Assembly (NCBI GenBank): GCA_964016885.1
Contig: OZ024745.1
Coordinates: 56,284,800-56,348,799, forward strand
Origin: Eledone cirrhosa
Lineage: Eukaryota; Mollusca; Cephalopoda; Octopoda; Eledonidae
Length of the DNA stretch: 64,000 nucleotides
Direction: 5' to 3'
Shown here: positions 1 to 10,814 of the stretch, piece by piece
How positions within the stretch are numbered: the first letter of the stretch is position 1
Layout of the letters: each line of letters starts with the position of its first letter
Program-made: the position numbers and the translations under genes
Notes under the pieces: generated by a model
What the model saw: the letters and a program-made list of their open reading frames with translations, nothing else
What the model was told of the DNA's origin: nothing
Databases searched by the model: none

Positions 1-266
1 ACATATATATATATATATATATTCACTTATTTATTTATTTGTGTGTGTGTCACTGTGTGTGTGTGTGCTTATCTCTCTCTCTCTCTCACTTTCAAACAAA
101 ATCATACATCATATATATATATGAGCTCATATTTATACCAAGTATATATTTATATATAGGCATGCGTATGTGCATGTGTATGTATACATTTTATTAAGGC
201 TATTTTGTGAGTCCTGTTACTGTAGAAGCAGGCAAATCTCTAAATTAAGAAACCTCTATTAAGCCT

Positions 267-432
267 TAATAAAATGAATATTTAAACTTTACTTCGGTGT
301 ATAGTACACTTTTCTCACAGCCTTCAAGTATATATGGATATATATATATATATATATATCCACATATACTTGAAGGCTGAGAGAAACGTGTACTAAACAC
401 CGAAGTAAAGTTTAAATATTCATTTTATTAAT
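267..432. repeat. Short foldback (inverted repeat) around (TA)n
   Basis: Two arms of about 70 bases (267-338 and 360-432) are nearly perfect reverse complements. They contain AAACTTTACTTCGGTGT and its complement and are separated by a short (AT)n loop. No coding potential. It has the same kind of architecture as the larger hairpins in this window. Confidence 0.85.
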
Positions 433-758
433 ATTTATATGTATATATATATATGTGAAAAAATGGGGAGAAGAATACTGCAGGTTGCACATGGATAACA
501 TGTTATAAAATGAGTCCCTCATCAGTGATTTGCCGACGATCATAGATATTTCATTGCATTAAAAATCATATACCTCACGTCGGTGCAATAATAACTAAAT
601 TAAGTTATTAGGACAATTAAAACGCGTAAAGCGAGTGAGACAAGTAAACAACAAAGAGGAAAGCTAACTGTAGAGAGGAAGGGAACAAGCTACATAGTTA
701 TTCTGTTAGCATAAGCTAGGTGAATATATGAGCGCTTAGAAAAAAGACCTTCCGAGAT

Positions 759-759
<1 letters not shown>

Positions 760-835
<76 letters not shown>
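760..835. repeat. (GA)n microsatellite bordering LINE copy A
   Basis: Pure GA dinucleotide run. The 3' end of LINE copy A (TTTCTTTATTAGCC on plus) begins at the next base. On the LINE sense strand this is (TC)n. Confidence 0.97.
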
Positions 836-838
<3 letters not shown>

Positions 839-3318
839 CTTTATTAGCCACAAGGGCACAAAAGAAGGGGACAAATACAAATGGGGAGTTTACATACAGG
901 TATATGAAAATAAAACTATTAATACAATAACAAATAACAATTGAAATCCCCAATAGGGGGGAGGTGTTACATAGGGGTTGTACACACCCCGAAAAAATGT
1001 ACAGCCCTCATCTCCAGAAGCACCAAGAGTGAGTACTCCCTTCCTCTCTTCCTCTTTTTCCTCAACCTACAGGCTTATATAGAGAGAAGGCCCAACCACT
1101 CGGGCCATCTTTGCCACATTCACCCACTATAAAATTTGCTGGGGCACAGCACCTCTCTCTCCATCTGATTCTTCTTCCAAAATGATATTTGAAAAAACGA
1201 ATCAGTGGCTCGCCGGAGAGAAAGGTGTCTAACCTCAGCCATTTTAACCTCGTCCACCATATAACCTCTTTCACCATAGCCATAACACATAGGAAAACCG
1301 CCTCTCCCTCGATTTTGAAGGAGGGTGTGGGTTTGATCATAACAATGGACTCGGTGGTCAACTGGATTGGTCCCACTCGCGACAATAGTCGTTCTACAGA
1401 GCCCCACAGGTCGGTAACGCCCGGGCAGTGTACAAATGCGTGTGCGACGGTTTCCTCGTCGCGCACGCATCTCGGACAGATCTTTTTCGAAGGGTGTCTA
1501 CCCAGGCGCCCGTGTCTGTATAGCTTGTCTCGAACTGGTAGAGCTCCTCGTAGCACTGACAGGCCAGGGACTTTTGGAAGTTGTCCATTGGTCCCGGGCG
1601 GAAGTTCCTACCGAACAGACTGGCCAGTTCGTCCTCCTCTACGCCTAGAGTTTCTCCGAGCGTGTCTCCACTTGCTGCGGACCAACCCTCAATAGAATGT
1701 CGAAGTGGAATCTCCACTGATCGCCGGGTCCGTTTGCCAGAGGACTGTGAGCGCCTGAGCACATTCGATGTGCCAGTCGCCCATTTTCCTCGGTCTTTGC
1801 TTGAACCAGGACTGCAGCTCGGTCAGCGAGACAAGTCGTGGGAAGAATCACCTCACGAATGAGGCCCATACCGGTTGTATGGTGAGGAATACGTGGAGGT
1901 GCCGCAGCCTGAGCGCGTGTTTTCGCATCGTCAGCCATGGCATCCCCAGCCCTCCGTTTGAAGGGTGTTGGCAGCAGATGGATCTTCTCACCAAAGGAGC
2001 CCGTTTCTTCCAAAGTAATTGGAAGAGCGCGCGCTTCATTTTGGTGTCTGTTTTGGCTGGAAAAGGCACAACGGTCAAGCGGTAGTAGATGACGGTCACC
2101 ACCTCCGCTCGACCTTTCAAGGATAGTTTGCACTCGGCTCACTTCTGGGTGAGCGCAAACACCTTGGCCGTCACCTCGTTCCAGTTCTTCTCCACCTGGA
2201 GGTCAGGACCAAACCAGACCCCGAGCAGCTTTACCGTCCTTCCGTCCAGCGTCCGACGACGTCATCGGAAGGCATCTGTTTGCCTCTCCACGTTCCGAGT
2301 TGCAAACCGACGGATTTGTCCCGGTTCAGCTTCGCTCCTGTGAACCTTTCATATTCCTCCAGTTAGGTGCCGATCTCCCCGATTTGCGAGGTGATCGACA
2401 CCATTGCTGTTATGTCGTCGGCGTAGGCCGACGCCGCTTTTCGCAGTCCCGGTTCCAAAGGGATGCCCTGCAATAGCTCCAACTTCCGCAGTAGTGGCTC
2501 GAGAGTCAGTACGTACATAATAGAGGAGAGAGGGCGCGCTTGTCAAATAAAACGCGTGATTGCGAACGGCTCCGATAGGTAGCCGTTCACCTTGACCCTC
2601 GAGCAAATGCTGCTGTGCATCGCCTCGAATCATCCTCTGAACACGGGACCGAAACCGGTCGCCTTGAGAACCGCTTTCAAGTATCGATGGTCGACCCTAT
2701 CTAATGCCTTAGACTGATCCAAGTTGATCAGAGCCCCACCGAAGTTCGGTTACTACCCACCCTCTCTATGATGTATCGCATGAGGTGGAGGTTGTCGTGT
2801 ATGGACCTGGTCGGGATTGCACACGTTTGCGCTTTCCTTACCAGGTTCTCGACGACAAGCGCCAACCTCGTCGCTAGCACCTTGGCCAAAATCTTTAACT
2901 CTGTGTTGAGCAGAGTTATGGGCCTGAAGTTGTTAATTTCGTCCCCTTTGTTCTCGTCTTTCCTGATCAGCGTTACTACGCCCTTGCCTGCAGAACTGGG
3001 AATTCTCCCGTTCTGCTGCCAGTTGCAGTAGACCGCTTCCAGGAGACCGGAGAACAAGTCCGGCATTGCTACGTAAAATTCGTAGGGTAGACCGTCGAGA
3101 CCTGGAGATTTGCGTTTGCCACATTAGCTAAGCGCGTCCTCTATCTCAGCGGCCGAAATCGGTCTTTCGCAGAACTTCGCCTCGCTGTCCAAGAGTCGCG
3201 GTAGGCCATCGAGGTATGAACTGAAATCCATAGCCCCTCCAGGCGCGCTGCCCTGCCCGAACAGTTGAGCAAAGTGTCGCTGAAAGGCCTGGCACATTTG
3301 CTTCGGCTCACGTATCTA
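836..3318 (-). mobile_element. Tx1-like LINE copy A, 5'-truncated and decayed
   Basis: Same family as the full-length copy at 3731-9546. It holds the 3' UTR (836-about 1080) and ORF2 remnants in shifting frames. These include reverse transcriptase pieces at 2728-3066 (RPITLLNTELKILAKVL, TRSIHDNLHLMRY), PLVRRSICCQ at about 1990-2120, and the zinc-knuckle region CPRCVRDEETVAHAF at about 1440-1490. Several frameshifts and stops. The 5' truncation lies in the endonuclease-RT linker at about 3318, directly at a (GATA)n tract. It keeps Gln where copy C has its amber codon (near 3024). Confidence 0.9.
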
Positions 3319-3340
3319 ATAGATAGATAGATAGATAGAT
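3319..3340. repeat. (GATA)n between LINE copies A and B
   Basis: Five and a half GATA units lie exactly between the 5' truncation of copy A and the 3' end of copy B. Confidence 0.95.
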
Positions 3341-3648
3341 ATGATTCTATATTGGCCACAGGGGCAAAAAAGAAGGGGACAAATACAAAGGGGGAAGTTT
3401 ACATACAATAAAAACGTGAAAAATACTATCACAAATACAATTTTAAAATTAATCGATTTTCCCCAATAGGGGGAGACATTTCATATGAGTAACATATACC
3501 CCCGAAAAAATGTGCAACCCTCATCTCCAAGAGTATGAAGAGTGTTTACCCCTTTCCTCTCTTCCTCTTTTTCCTCAACCTACAGGCTGATATAGAGAGA
3601 AGGCCCATTCACTCGGGCCATTCTCGCCACTTTCACCCACCTTTCATA

Positions 3649-3650
<2 letters not shown>
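3341..3650 (-). mobile_element. Tx1-like LINE copy B, 3' UTR only
   Basis: 310 bases match the 3' UTR and last codons of the LINE (TTGGCCACAGGGGCAAAAAAG, AGAAGGCCCATTCACTCGGG). The copy is cut at CTTTCATAAAA, exactly where a (GATA)n tract starts. It is an extreme 5' truncation between two GATA tracts, same orientation as copies A and C. Confidence 0.9.

Positions 3651-3651
<1 letters not shown>

Positions 3652-3730
<79 letters not shown>
3652..3730. repeat. (GATA)n between LINE copies B and C
   Basis: About 20 GATA units. It is the 5' border of copy B and the 3' border of copy C. Confidence 0.97.
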
Positions 3731-3944
3731 TTCTTTATTTACCATAAAGGCATAAAAAGAAGGGACAAATACAAAGGGGGAGTTTACATATAATCGAGTA
3801 AAAAGGGTGTAACATGAAAATAATCGAAAATAACCTCAAAAGGGAGGGGACGTGATGAGGGTTGCACACACCTCCGAAAAAGTGTGCAATCCTTTGCCCG
3901 GAGAGCACATGGAGAAGGTGCTCCCCTCTCCTTTACTTCTTTAC

Positions 3945-6900
3945 CTACAGGATGGTATACAGAGAAGGCCCATTTACACGAGCCATTCTCGCCACTATCA
4001 CCCACCTTTCATAAAACTGCCTGTGGCCAAGTACCTCTCTCTCCATTCTTATCCTTCTTCCGAAATGATATCGGAAGAAGTAGACCAGACTATGGCCAGA
4101 GAGGAAGTTGCCTGACCTCAGACCTTTCAATCGTGTCCACCAAACAACCTCTTTCAACATGGCTATTACGCACAGAAAAACCGCCTTTGCTTCCTTTGTG
4201 AAGAGGGGAGGCGGTTTGATTGTCATCACGGACTCGGCGGTCAATTTAATCGGCGCCACCCGCGACAGCAGTCGTTCAGCGTAGCCCCACAGATCAGCCA
4301 CGCCCGGACATTGCACCAATGCGTGCGCAACGGTTTCTTTGTGACGCACGCATCTAGGGCAAATCTTTTTTGAGGGATCCCTGCCCGGGCGCCCGTGTCT
4401 GTAGAGCCTCTCTCGAACGGGTAGAGCTCCCCGGTAGCACTGCCAGGCCAGTGACTTCTGGAAGTTGTCCATTGGTCCTGGGCCGAAAGTCCTACCGAAC
4501 AGGCTGGCCAGTTCGTCTTCTTCCATGTCCAGCGACTCTCCAAGGGTGTCATCGCCCCTGCTAGCCACCAGCCCTCTATAGAATGATGAGGTGGATTCTC
4601 CACCGATGGCCTGGCCCGCTTGCCAGAGAGCCCTGAGCGCCTGAGCACACTCAGTGTGCCAGTCTCCCAGTTTTCCGGATCTTTGCTTGACCCAGGACTG
4701 TAGCTCGGTGAGCGAGACGAGTCTCGGAAAGGCTCGTTTCACGAATGGAGCCCACACCGGTTGACCAGTGAGGAATACCTGTAGGTGCCGTAGCCGTAAT
4801 GCGTGCCTACGCATCATCAACCACGGCATCCCCAGCCATCCTTTCGAAGGTTGTTGGAAGCAGATGGATCTTCTCACCATAGGAGGGCGCTTCTTCCAAC
4901 GAAATTGGAAGAGCATGCGTTCCATGGTGGTGAGTGTTTCCTTAGGGCAAGGCACGACAGTCAGGCGGTAGTAAGTGACGGACGCTATGTAAATGTTCGC
5001 CACCTCCGCCCGGCCTTTTAGGGACAGCTTACACTTGGCCCATTTCTGGGTTAGTGCAAACACCTTGTTCGTAACCTCGTTCCAGTTCTTTTCCACCTGG
5101 AGGTCCGGTCCAAACCAGACCCCAAGCAACTTTACCGGGCCCTCCGTCCAGTGTCCGACGACACCGTCAGGAGGCATCGGTCTGCCTCTCCACGTTCCGA
5201 GTTGCAGCCCGATGGATTTTTCCCGGTTCAGTTTCGCTCCTGACAACCTTTCGTACTCCTCCAGTAAGGTACCGATCGCCTCGATCTCCGAGTCGGTCGA
5301 TACCATTACTGTTACGTCATCGGCGTAGGCCGACACCGCTTTTCTCAATCCTGGTTCCAGGGGGATACCCTGCAACAACTCCAACTTCCTCAGTAAAGGC
5401 TCGAGAGTCAATACGTACAGAAGGGAGGAGAGAGGGCACCCCTGTCGAATGGATCGTGTGATTTCGAACGGCTTCGAAAGGTAGCCGTTCACCTTGATCC
5501 TAGAACAGATGTGGTTGCTATGTAAGGCAGTTATCCAGCCTCTGAAAACAGGACCGAACCCAGCCGCCGCTAGCACCGCATCCAGGTAACCATGGTCGAC
5601 CCTATCGAAGGCCTTAGACTGATCCAAGTTGATCAGGGCCCCACCGAAGCCGGGTTTGTTGCCAACCCTCTCTATGATGTATCGCATGAGGTGGAGGTTA
5701 TCGTGAATGGACCTGGATGGGATAGCACATGTCTGCGCATCTCCCACCAGGCCACCCACGACAAGCGCCAACCTCTTTGCTAACACCTTGGCCAAAATCT
5801 TTAACTCTGTGTTTAGCAGGGTTATGGGCCGAAAATTATTTATACTATCCCCCTTGTTCTCGTCCTTCCTCACCAGCGTTACTACGCCCTTGGCTACAGA
5901 ACAAGGAATTCTCCCGTTCTGCTACCAATTGCAGTAGACCGCTTCGAGGAGTTCGGAGAAGAAGACCGGCATTGCTAAATAAAGTTCGTAAGGTATACCA
6001 TCGAGACCTGGAGATTTGCGTCTGCTGCATTGGCTCAGCGCATCTCCGATCTCATCAGCCGAGATTGGTCCCTCGCAGGACTCTGCCTCTTCGCTCGAGA
6101 GACGCGGCAGGCCGTCGAGGTATGGACCGAAATCCACGCCCCCGCCCGGACCCTCGCCTCCCCCGAACAATCGGGCAAAGTGCCTTTGAAAGGCCTCGCA
6201 CATCTGCTTAGGCTCCCGGATCACCCGTCCATCTTCGTCTTGCAACGACCGGATGGTGGATCGATTTCCACTCTTAGCTTCTGTCACGCGGGCCCAGCCA
6301 ACGGCTTTGGTCCCCTCATTACCTAGAGCACGTATTTTACTTCGAATGACGTAGCCTTCGTGCTTTGCATCGAAAAACTGGTTCAAGGCCGTCCTCGATG
6401 CCAGCACTCTGGCCACATCTTCGCTCTTGATTGCCTCTTCTAATTTACCTGTTAATTCTTTCTCGTTTCTATTCCTATCGGCAGCTAACATCTTGCTATA
6501 ACTTATTGATTCTGTTCTAATCTCTCTTTTGAGAGATGCCCACCATCGGTTGTTGACGATTGCACCCGTCAACCTCTCCTTAACTAATCTGCTAATCCGG
6601 TTTCTGTAAGTCTCTTTTGCCGGTAAAGACAAATTAAGTTTCCAGTAACCGGGACCCTGTTTATGTGTTTTCTCGAGATTGACTACGCAGGTCACTAATT
6701 TGTGGTCCGTGTAGCCAACCGTGCGCATTTCTGGACAGCTTAATATGTCCCTATCCTTACTTCTAACTAAGAATCTATATAAGTACGATCTAGATTGACC
6801 ACTGTGGTTTCTCCAAGTCCAGGTAGGCACAGTTGGAAAATCTAGTCGATATCTATCGACCAAGTTAAAACGGTCGAGTAACCCCTTGAGGCTGTTACAC

Positions 6901-7376
6901 CCCCCTCTATTAGGACATGCTCCTGCATAGTCCCAACGTGCATCTAGGATGTCATTCCAATCCCCCGCTAGAAGCAGGGAACGCGACGTTCCCAGAAAAG
7001 TCTCCAAACGCTGGAAGAAGTCGGGCCGTTCAGCTCCGAAAGGGGAGTAGACGGCGACCAGTCTCAAGGCCGCACTTTCACTACTGCTAACGTCTAGCAC
7101 CAACAAACGACCCTCCGGGTCCGAGTGCACAACCTGTACGGCAAGACCCAGGTGTTTTTGCAGCAGTACGACAACCCCACCCCCACCTCCAGGTTGACAG
7201 AGAGATGCATTCACCTCAAAGTCATCGAAGGTAGGGGCCAGCTGCCGCACGACGCTGATTCGAGTCTCACAGATAACCATTACATTTATACTACATGACC
7301 TGAGGTCATTTAGAAGCTTTGCTTGCTTCCAAGTTGAGCCAAGGCCACGTGCATTCAAACATCCTACTCTTAACAA
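3945..7376 (-). pseudogene. LINE copy C ORF2: endonuclease plus reverse transcriptase, one amber stop
   Basis: About 1143 codons in one frame. The N-terminal apurinic-type endonuclease shows LNARGLG, CETRIS, GDWNDI and TDHKLV with the expected Asn, Glu, Asp/Asn and His residues. The reverse transcriptase follows: FRPITLLNTELKILAKVL, LINLDQSKAFDRVDH (motif A), SIRQGCPLS (B), SAYADDVTVMV (C). Near the C-terminus CPRCVRHKETVAHALVQC is a C-x2-C-x8-H-x4-C knuckle. The only interruption is TAG at 5924-5922, just before the RT domain. The sister copy A has CAG there, so this is a C-to-T change. No ATG is found at the N-terminus: the frame opens upstream and overlaps the ORF1 end. Confidence 0.93.
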
Positions 7377-7414
7377 CGCATGTGGGCGGCAGAGCCAAAG
7401 GAGAGTGTAGAGAC

Positions 7415-8230
7415 CTACCTTTCCGCTTCCCGGGGTTCGGGTTGCACGACTTCCGTGGGGTCGGGGGTGTTGGGTGAAGGGGTGTCTTGTGGTGGTGTGG
7501 GGTCGTCAGTGTGTGGTGGGGTTGGGGTGTTTGGAGTTGTGTTGGGGAGGGGAAGGGGAGGGGGAAAGCTTTTTAGTAGGACGCGGTTTATGGGTTTGAT
7601 AGAGGGTGGTCCTACGTCCTCCTTAAAATCCTTTTTTAGTTTTTGGTAGAGGTTCATTGGGATCTTTATTAATTTTAAATGTGGGTAGTTTTCTGAAGAA
7701 ACAAAGTTTACACCTTCGGTTTGTACCGAAGGATTATTGTATATGAGTTCATTTAATTTATTATTGTTTCTGTTGATGTAAGTATAGTGTAATGTCTTTT
7801 TTTCGGATGGTGTGAGTGTTTCGAAGAGGGGAGGGGCAGGTTTGGTTTTGTTTGTTGCTGGAGGGGTGTTTTCTGTTTTGTTGGATTGTGTTGAGATTTG
7901 GGTGGGGGTTGTTTGGCCTTGTGTGTTTTGCACATGTTTTCTCTTTTTCCTTTTAATCTGTCTGAAGGACACCGTTTCTTCCTCCGAATTCGTTGGGTTA
8001 TCTTCAGTGTTGGAGGGAAGAGGTATGTTTGCTGGTAATGTTTCCGTGTTGGTTTTCTTTGTGGGGGAGATGGATGTCACTATGTTAGACTGTGTTGTGT
8101 GTTGTGTCTGCGGTGGTTGTGTTGTTTTATTGAGTGAGAGGTTGGGTGGGCCTGTATTTTGTTTTGGGGTAATGTGTTGTGACTGTTTGTGTTGTGGTGG
8201 TGGTGTGGTTTACTGAGGGACGGGTTGGGT
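7415..8230 (-). pseudogene. LINE copy C ORF1, C-terminal part in another frame
   Basis: An open frame overlaps the end of the zinc-knuckle ORF and ends TAG at 7417-7415. It has no good ATG; its visible start is a GTG at 8080, and the frame is open further upstream. It encodes a Thr/Pro/Asn-rich stretch, a basic patch (RQIKRKKRKHVQ), a compact segment (VNFVSSENYPHLKLIKIPMN) and a Pro/Asp-rich tail. Most likely the C-terminal part of ORF1 after a one-base shift. A separate ORF or programmed frameshift cannot be excluded. ORF2 begins in a third frame around the stop. Confidence 0.6.
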
Positions 8231-9311
8231 GGGACTGAGTTTTGTTGTTGTTTATCTGTTGCGGTGGTGGTGGTGGAGCTGGTGTTGGTAGCAGGGTTTT
8301 CTTTTTGTTGAGTTGGGGACAAGCGGCCTTCAGGTGCCCTCTGCCTGCACAGATATGGCAGGACGGCCTTCTCCCCTCCACGCTAATGTTTATATACCCG
8401 TGGTCCTCTAATAGGATTCTGTTGGGTATTTGGGCGATGCGTTCAGGCTTCATTTGCACTACCAGCTCTATACCTGTTCCACTGAACGCATTGCCTGTGG
8501 TTTTCCCAATGGAAATCACGTTGTCATTCACTGGATCGATGAAGCCAGCTATGAGCCAGCAGTAGTCCACATCTGGCATCATTGCATCCAGCCATATGCG
8601 TTGAGTTCTTTTACCCATATAAGATGGATAAAAGGTAACATTTTTCGAACGAATCGGTGACAAAGCACATTTTTTTGCCGCCGATTCGTTCTTCATGATA
8701 ATTGCTAGACTTCCATACAGTCTGTCTTTTCTTATGAAAGTGGTTTCATTAAGTACTTCTGTGAGTACTGTTTTGATATCTGCTTGAGAAGGCTGTTCAG
8801 GTTTTTTTGTACTGTTGTTGATGGTCCGAAACTTGACCGTTCGGCTTTCAATGTCTTTGGTGAATTCTTGAGGCATTTTTACCGATAAAATACCATTCTC
8901 TCCTTCACTTATGTATTGTTTGGCGTCTGTGATCCTTCGTGCCACATCTGAAATATTTTCCTGTATATAAGTCAAAGATTTCTTTGTTTTCTGTGCAAAT
9001 GAAATCTTGTCGTCTGCTTTGCTTTCTGTTATGGTGTTATTTTCAAATGTTATTTTTGTGTTTGTTGTGTCTTTGTTTGTGTTATTAGTATTGTCATGCA
9101 ATTTTTCAAATTTTTTTTTTTCGTTGTTGGAATCCATGTCCAGATTTGTGTTTTCGTCATTTTTTTTCTCCACAGATTCGTCTGTTTTTATTTTAATTTT
9201 TCCTTCCTTCTCTATGACGTTAGTTGGGAAGGAAGGGGGGACTAAAGCGTGCGAGCTTACAACTCTTACCGCTGTCCCCCCACCACTATTTTCGTTCGCT
9301 GCGTTTAACAT
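8127..9311 (-). CDS. LINE copy C ORF1 (nucleic-acid-binding protein), N-terminal part
   Basis: The first ATG in the open frame is 9311-9309; the frame is open a little further upstream without ATG. About 394 residues. The N-terminal third is Lys/Asn/Asp-rich and low complexity. The middle has a folded-looking segment (KNVTFYPSYMGKRTQRIWL, then GLI-like hydrophobic strands). One CCHC zinc knuckle, CHICAGRGHLKAAC, fits C-x2-C-x4-H-x4-C and is typical of retroelement RNA-binding proteins. After it comes a Pro/Gln/Thr-rich tail. The frame ends TAA at 8129-8127, while the downstream frame (7415-about 8230) carries on with similar composition, suggesting a frame break in one longer ORF1. Confidence 0.85.
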   Translation of the reverse strand: MLNAANENSGGGTAVRVVSSHALVPPSFPTNVIEKEGKIKIKTDESVEKKNDENTNLDMDSNNEKKKFEKLHDNTNNTNKDTTNTKITFENNTITESKADDKISFAQKTKKSLTYIQENISDVARRITDAKQYISEGENGILSVKMPQEFTKDIESRTVKFRTINNSTKKPEQPSQADIKTVLTEVLNETTFIRKDRLYGSLAIIMKNESAAKKCALSPIRSKNVTFYPSYMGKRTQRIWLDAMMPDVDYCWLIAGFIDPVNDNVISIGKTTGNAFSGTGIELVVQMKPERIAQIPNRILLEDHGYINISVEGRRPSCHICAGRGHLKAACPQLNKKKTLLPTPAPPPPPQQINNNKTQSHPTRPSVNHTTTTTQTVTTHYPKTKYRPTQPLTQ

Positions 9312-9544
9312 TTCTGTTAGACGATTGAAATTTTTTTGCCACAAAATTTTTTACAACAGGTTTTTCACCTCTAGGAGGGGTAAAGATGAGCTGACCCACC
9401 GCCTGACAGTTCAGACGGGGGGTCAAGCTACACAATTGTATCAAAATTAAGTTTTAACTCACAAAATTTCCTCAATAAATTTGAACAAAACTTCTGCGCG
9501 AAGTGAATTACATCCACACTGTAGAACAGACGACAGCTAGGATG

Positions 9545-9546
<2 letters not shown>

Positions 9547-9629
<83 letters not shown>
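9547..9629. repeat. (GATA)n at the 5' end of LINE copy C
   Basis: About 20 GATA units lie directly upstream (element sense) of the LINE 5' UTR. Together with 3652-3730 it shows that the element sits inside a GATA tract. Confidence 0.97.
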
Positions 9630-9639
9630 TATCAGGCCT

Positions 9640-10435
9640 TGTGGAAATTTACACCCGATATCATTTGCCATCACTAGAAACTTATGCGTTCCCAGCCAGT
9701 AATACAGGCGTGACGTAGCTGACATTTTTAGATTCACCTAGGGAAGTTGTCGACGACAGCATCTAATATTTATTTGCTATGATGTATTTGAGTATTGTAT
9801 TTGCATTGTAAATGTATGACCTTCAAAGTGTGGCTACTATCAACAGTTACTTCATTTTGACTACACTGTACTTGTAGATTTTGTAACAATTTTCACCACT
9901 CGTTTGCTTTTATCTGATTTTGAATGCATCATTAGTTCAGCTAGCTTTTAACCCTGTTAATGGTATTGTTTTATTATGTTTAATCTACAAGTGTTGACAG
10001 GTGTTGTTTTATTTTTATCATATTTTCACATCTGAAAAATTCATTTCACGTGACAAAACATTTATAAGGGAAATAACTTCGGATAATAAATATTTACGAG
10101 TTATCTCCCTTACGTGTTCTCTCCTAATAGCATAAACATGAATATATATACAGTGTGGTAACCGTAGAAGAGAAGGATGTCGTCCTTGAACAATGTTTAT
10201 AGCTTTTTAGGGCTCGCTCACCTTTTTATCAGGAATTGCAGTAAAAATGTCCGATATTTATCAAAATGTAAACCGACTTGATACCAATAAATCATCACTT
10301 GCATAACAGTGAGAGGTAATTTAATAAGCATGGCAGCGAATCGTCAGCGCTGTTGAGACGTTGAATAAAAAACCTAACAGTATTCGTTCTCTCTTCCTTA
10401 CTCTATCTCTCTTTCTCTCTCTGTATAATTATATA
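9640..10435. other. Unique AT-rich stretch
   Basis: No convincing reading frame. It holds a short inverted repeat at about 10062-10111 (AAGGGAAATAACT and its complement around an AT-rich loop). This motif resembles the AAGGGAGATAACT sequences common in mollusc repeats. Confidence 0.5.
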
Positions 10436-10436
10436 T

Positions 10437-10615
<179 letters not shown>

Positions 10616-10814
10616 AGTGAATCCCGGGTTCTGTCGGCGGTAGCCACAGTAAGTAGGGTACTCAATGCATTAGTAGAGTGTAAACATAATATTTAATGCA
10701 GAAATGGCTTCTACAGAACTATAACTGCTTCATTGAAAAGAAATTATCATATGTATCAACAGAATATCCGTGCACAAAGAGAATTTCTACTATGAATAGA
10801 AATATATATATATA

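Larger units (their letters stand above)
3731..9546 (-). mobile_element. Tx1-like LINE copy C, essentially full length
   Basis: About 5.8 kb on the minus strand: 5' UTR (9546-9312), ORF1 region (9311-7415), ORF2 (about 7376-3945) and 3' UTR (3944-3731), with AATAAA near the 3' terminus (plus: TTTCTTTATTTACC). Both sides are (GATA)n tracts and there is no poly(A). Endonuclease type and reverse transcriptase motifs (RPITLLNTELKILAKVL, SIRQGCPLS, YADD) fit the Tx1 branch of the L1 superfamily, known for site-specific members including microsatellite-targeted ones. The only damage seen is one amber codon in ORF2 and a frame break in ORF1, so the insertion is young. Confidence 0.93.

Noticed and set aside
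690..953. Open frame rich in Ser-Leu repeats
   Set aside because: Translation of the (GA)n run and the LINE 3' UTR; no gene signal.
3652..3730. Regular spacing as a CRISPR-like array
   Set aside because: Pure tetranucleotide microsatellite without spacers; no cas genes and a eukaryotic context.
7812..8216. 134-codon plus-strand frame rich in Cys and Val
   Set aside because: Antisense of the Pro/Gln/Thr-rich ORF1 tail of the LINE.
9007..9450. 147-codon plus-strand hydrophobic frame
   Set aside because: Antisense of the Lys/Asn-rich start of ORF1; apparent membrane segments come from that composition.
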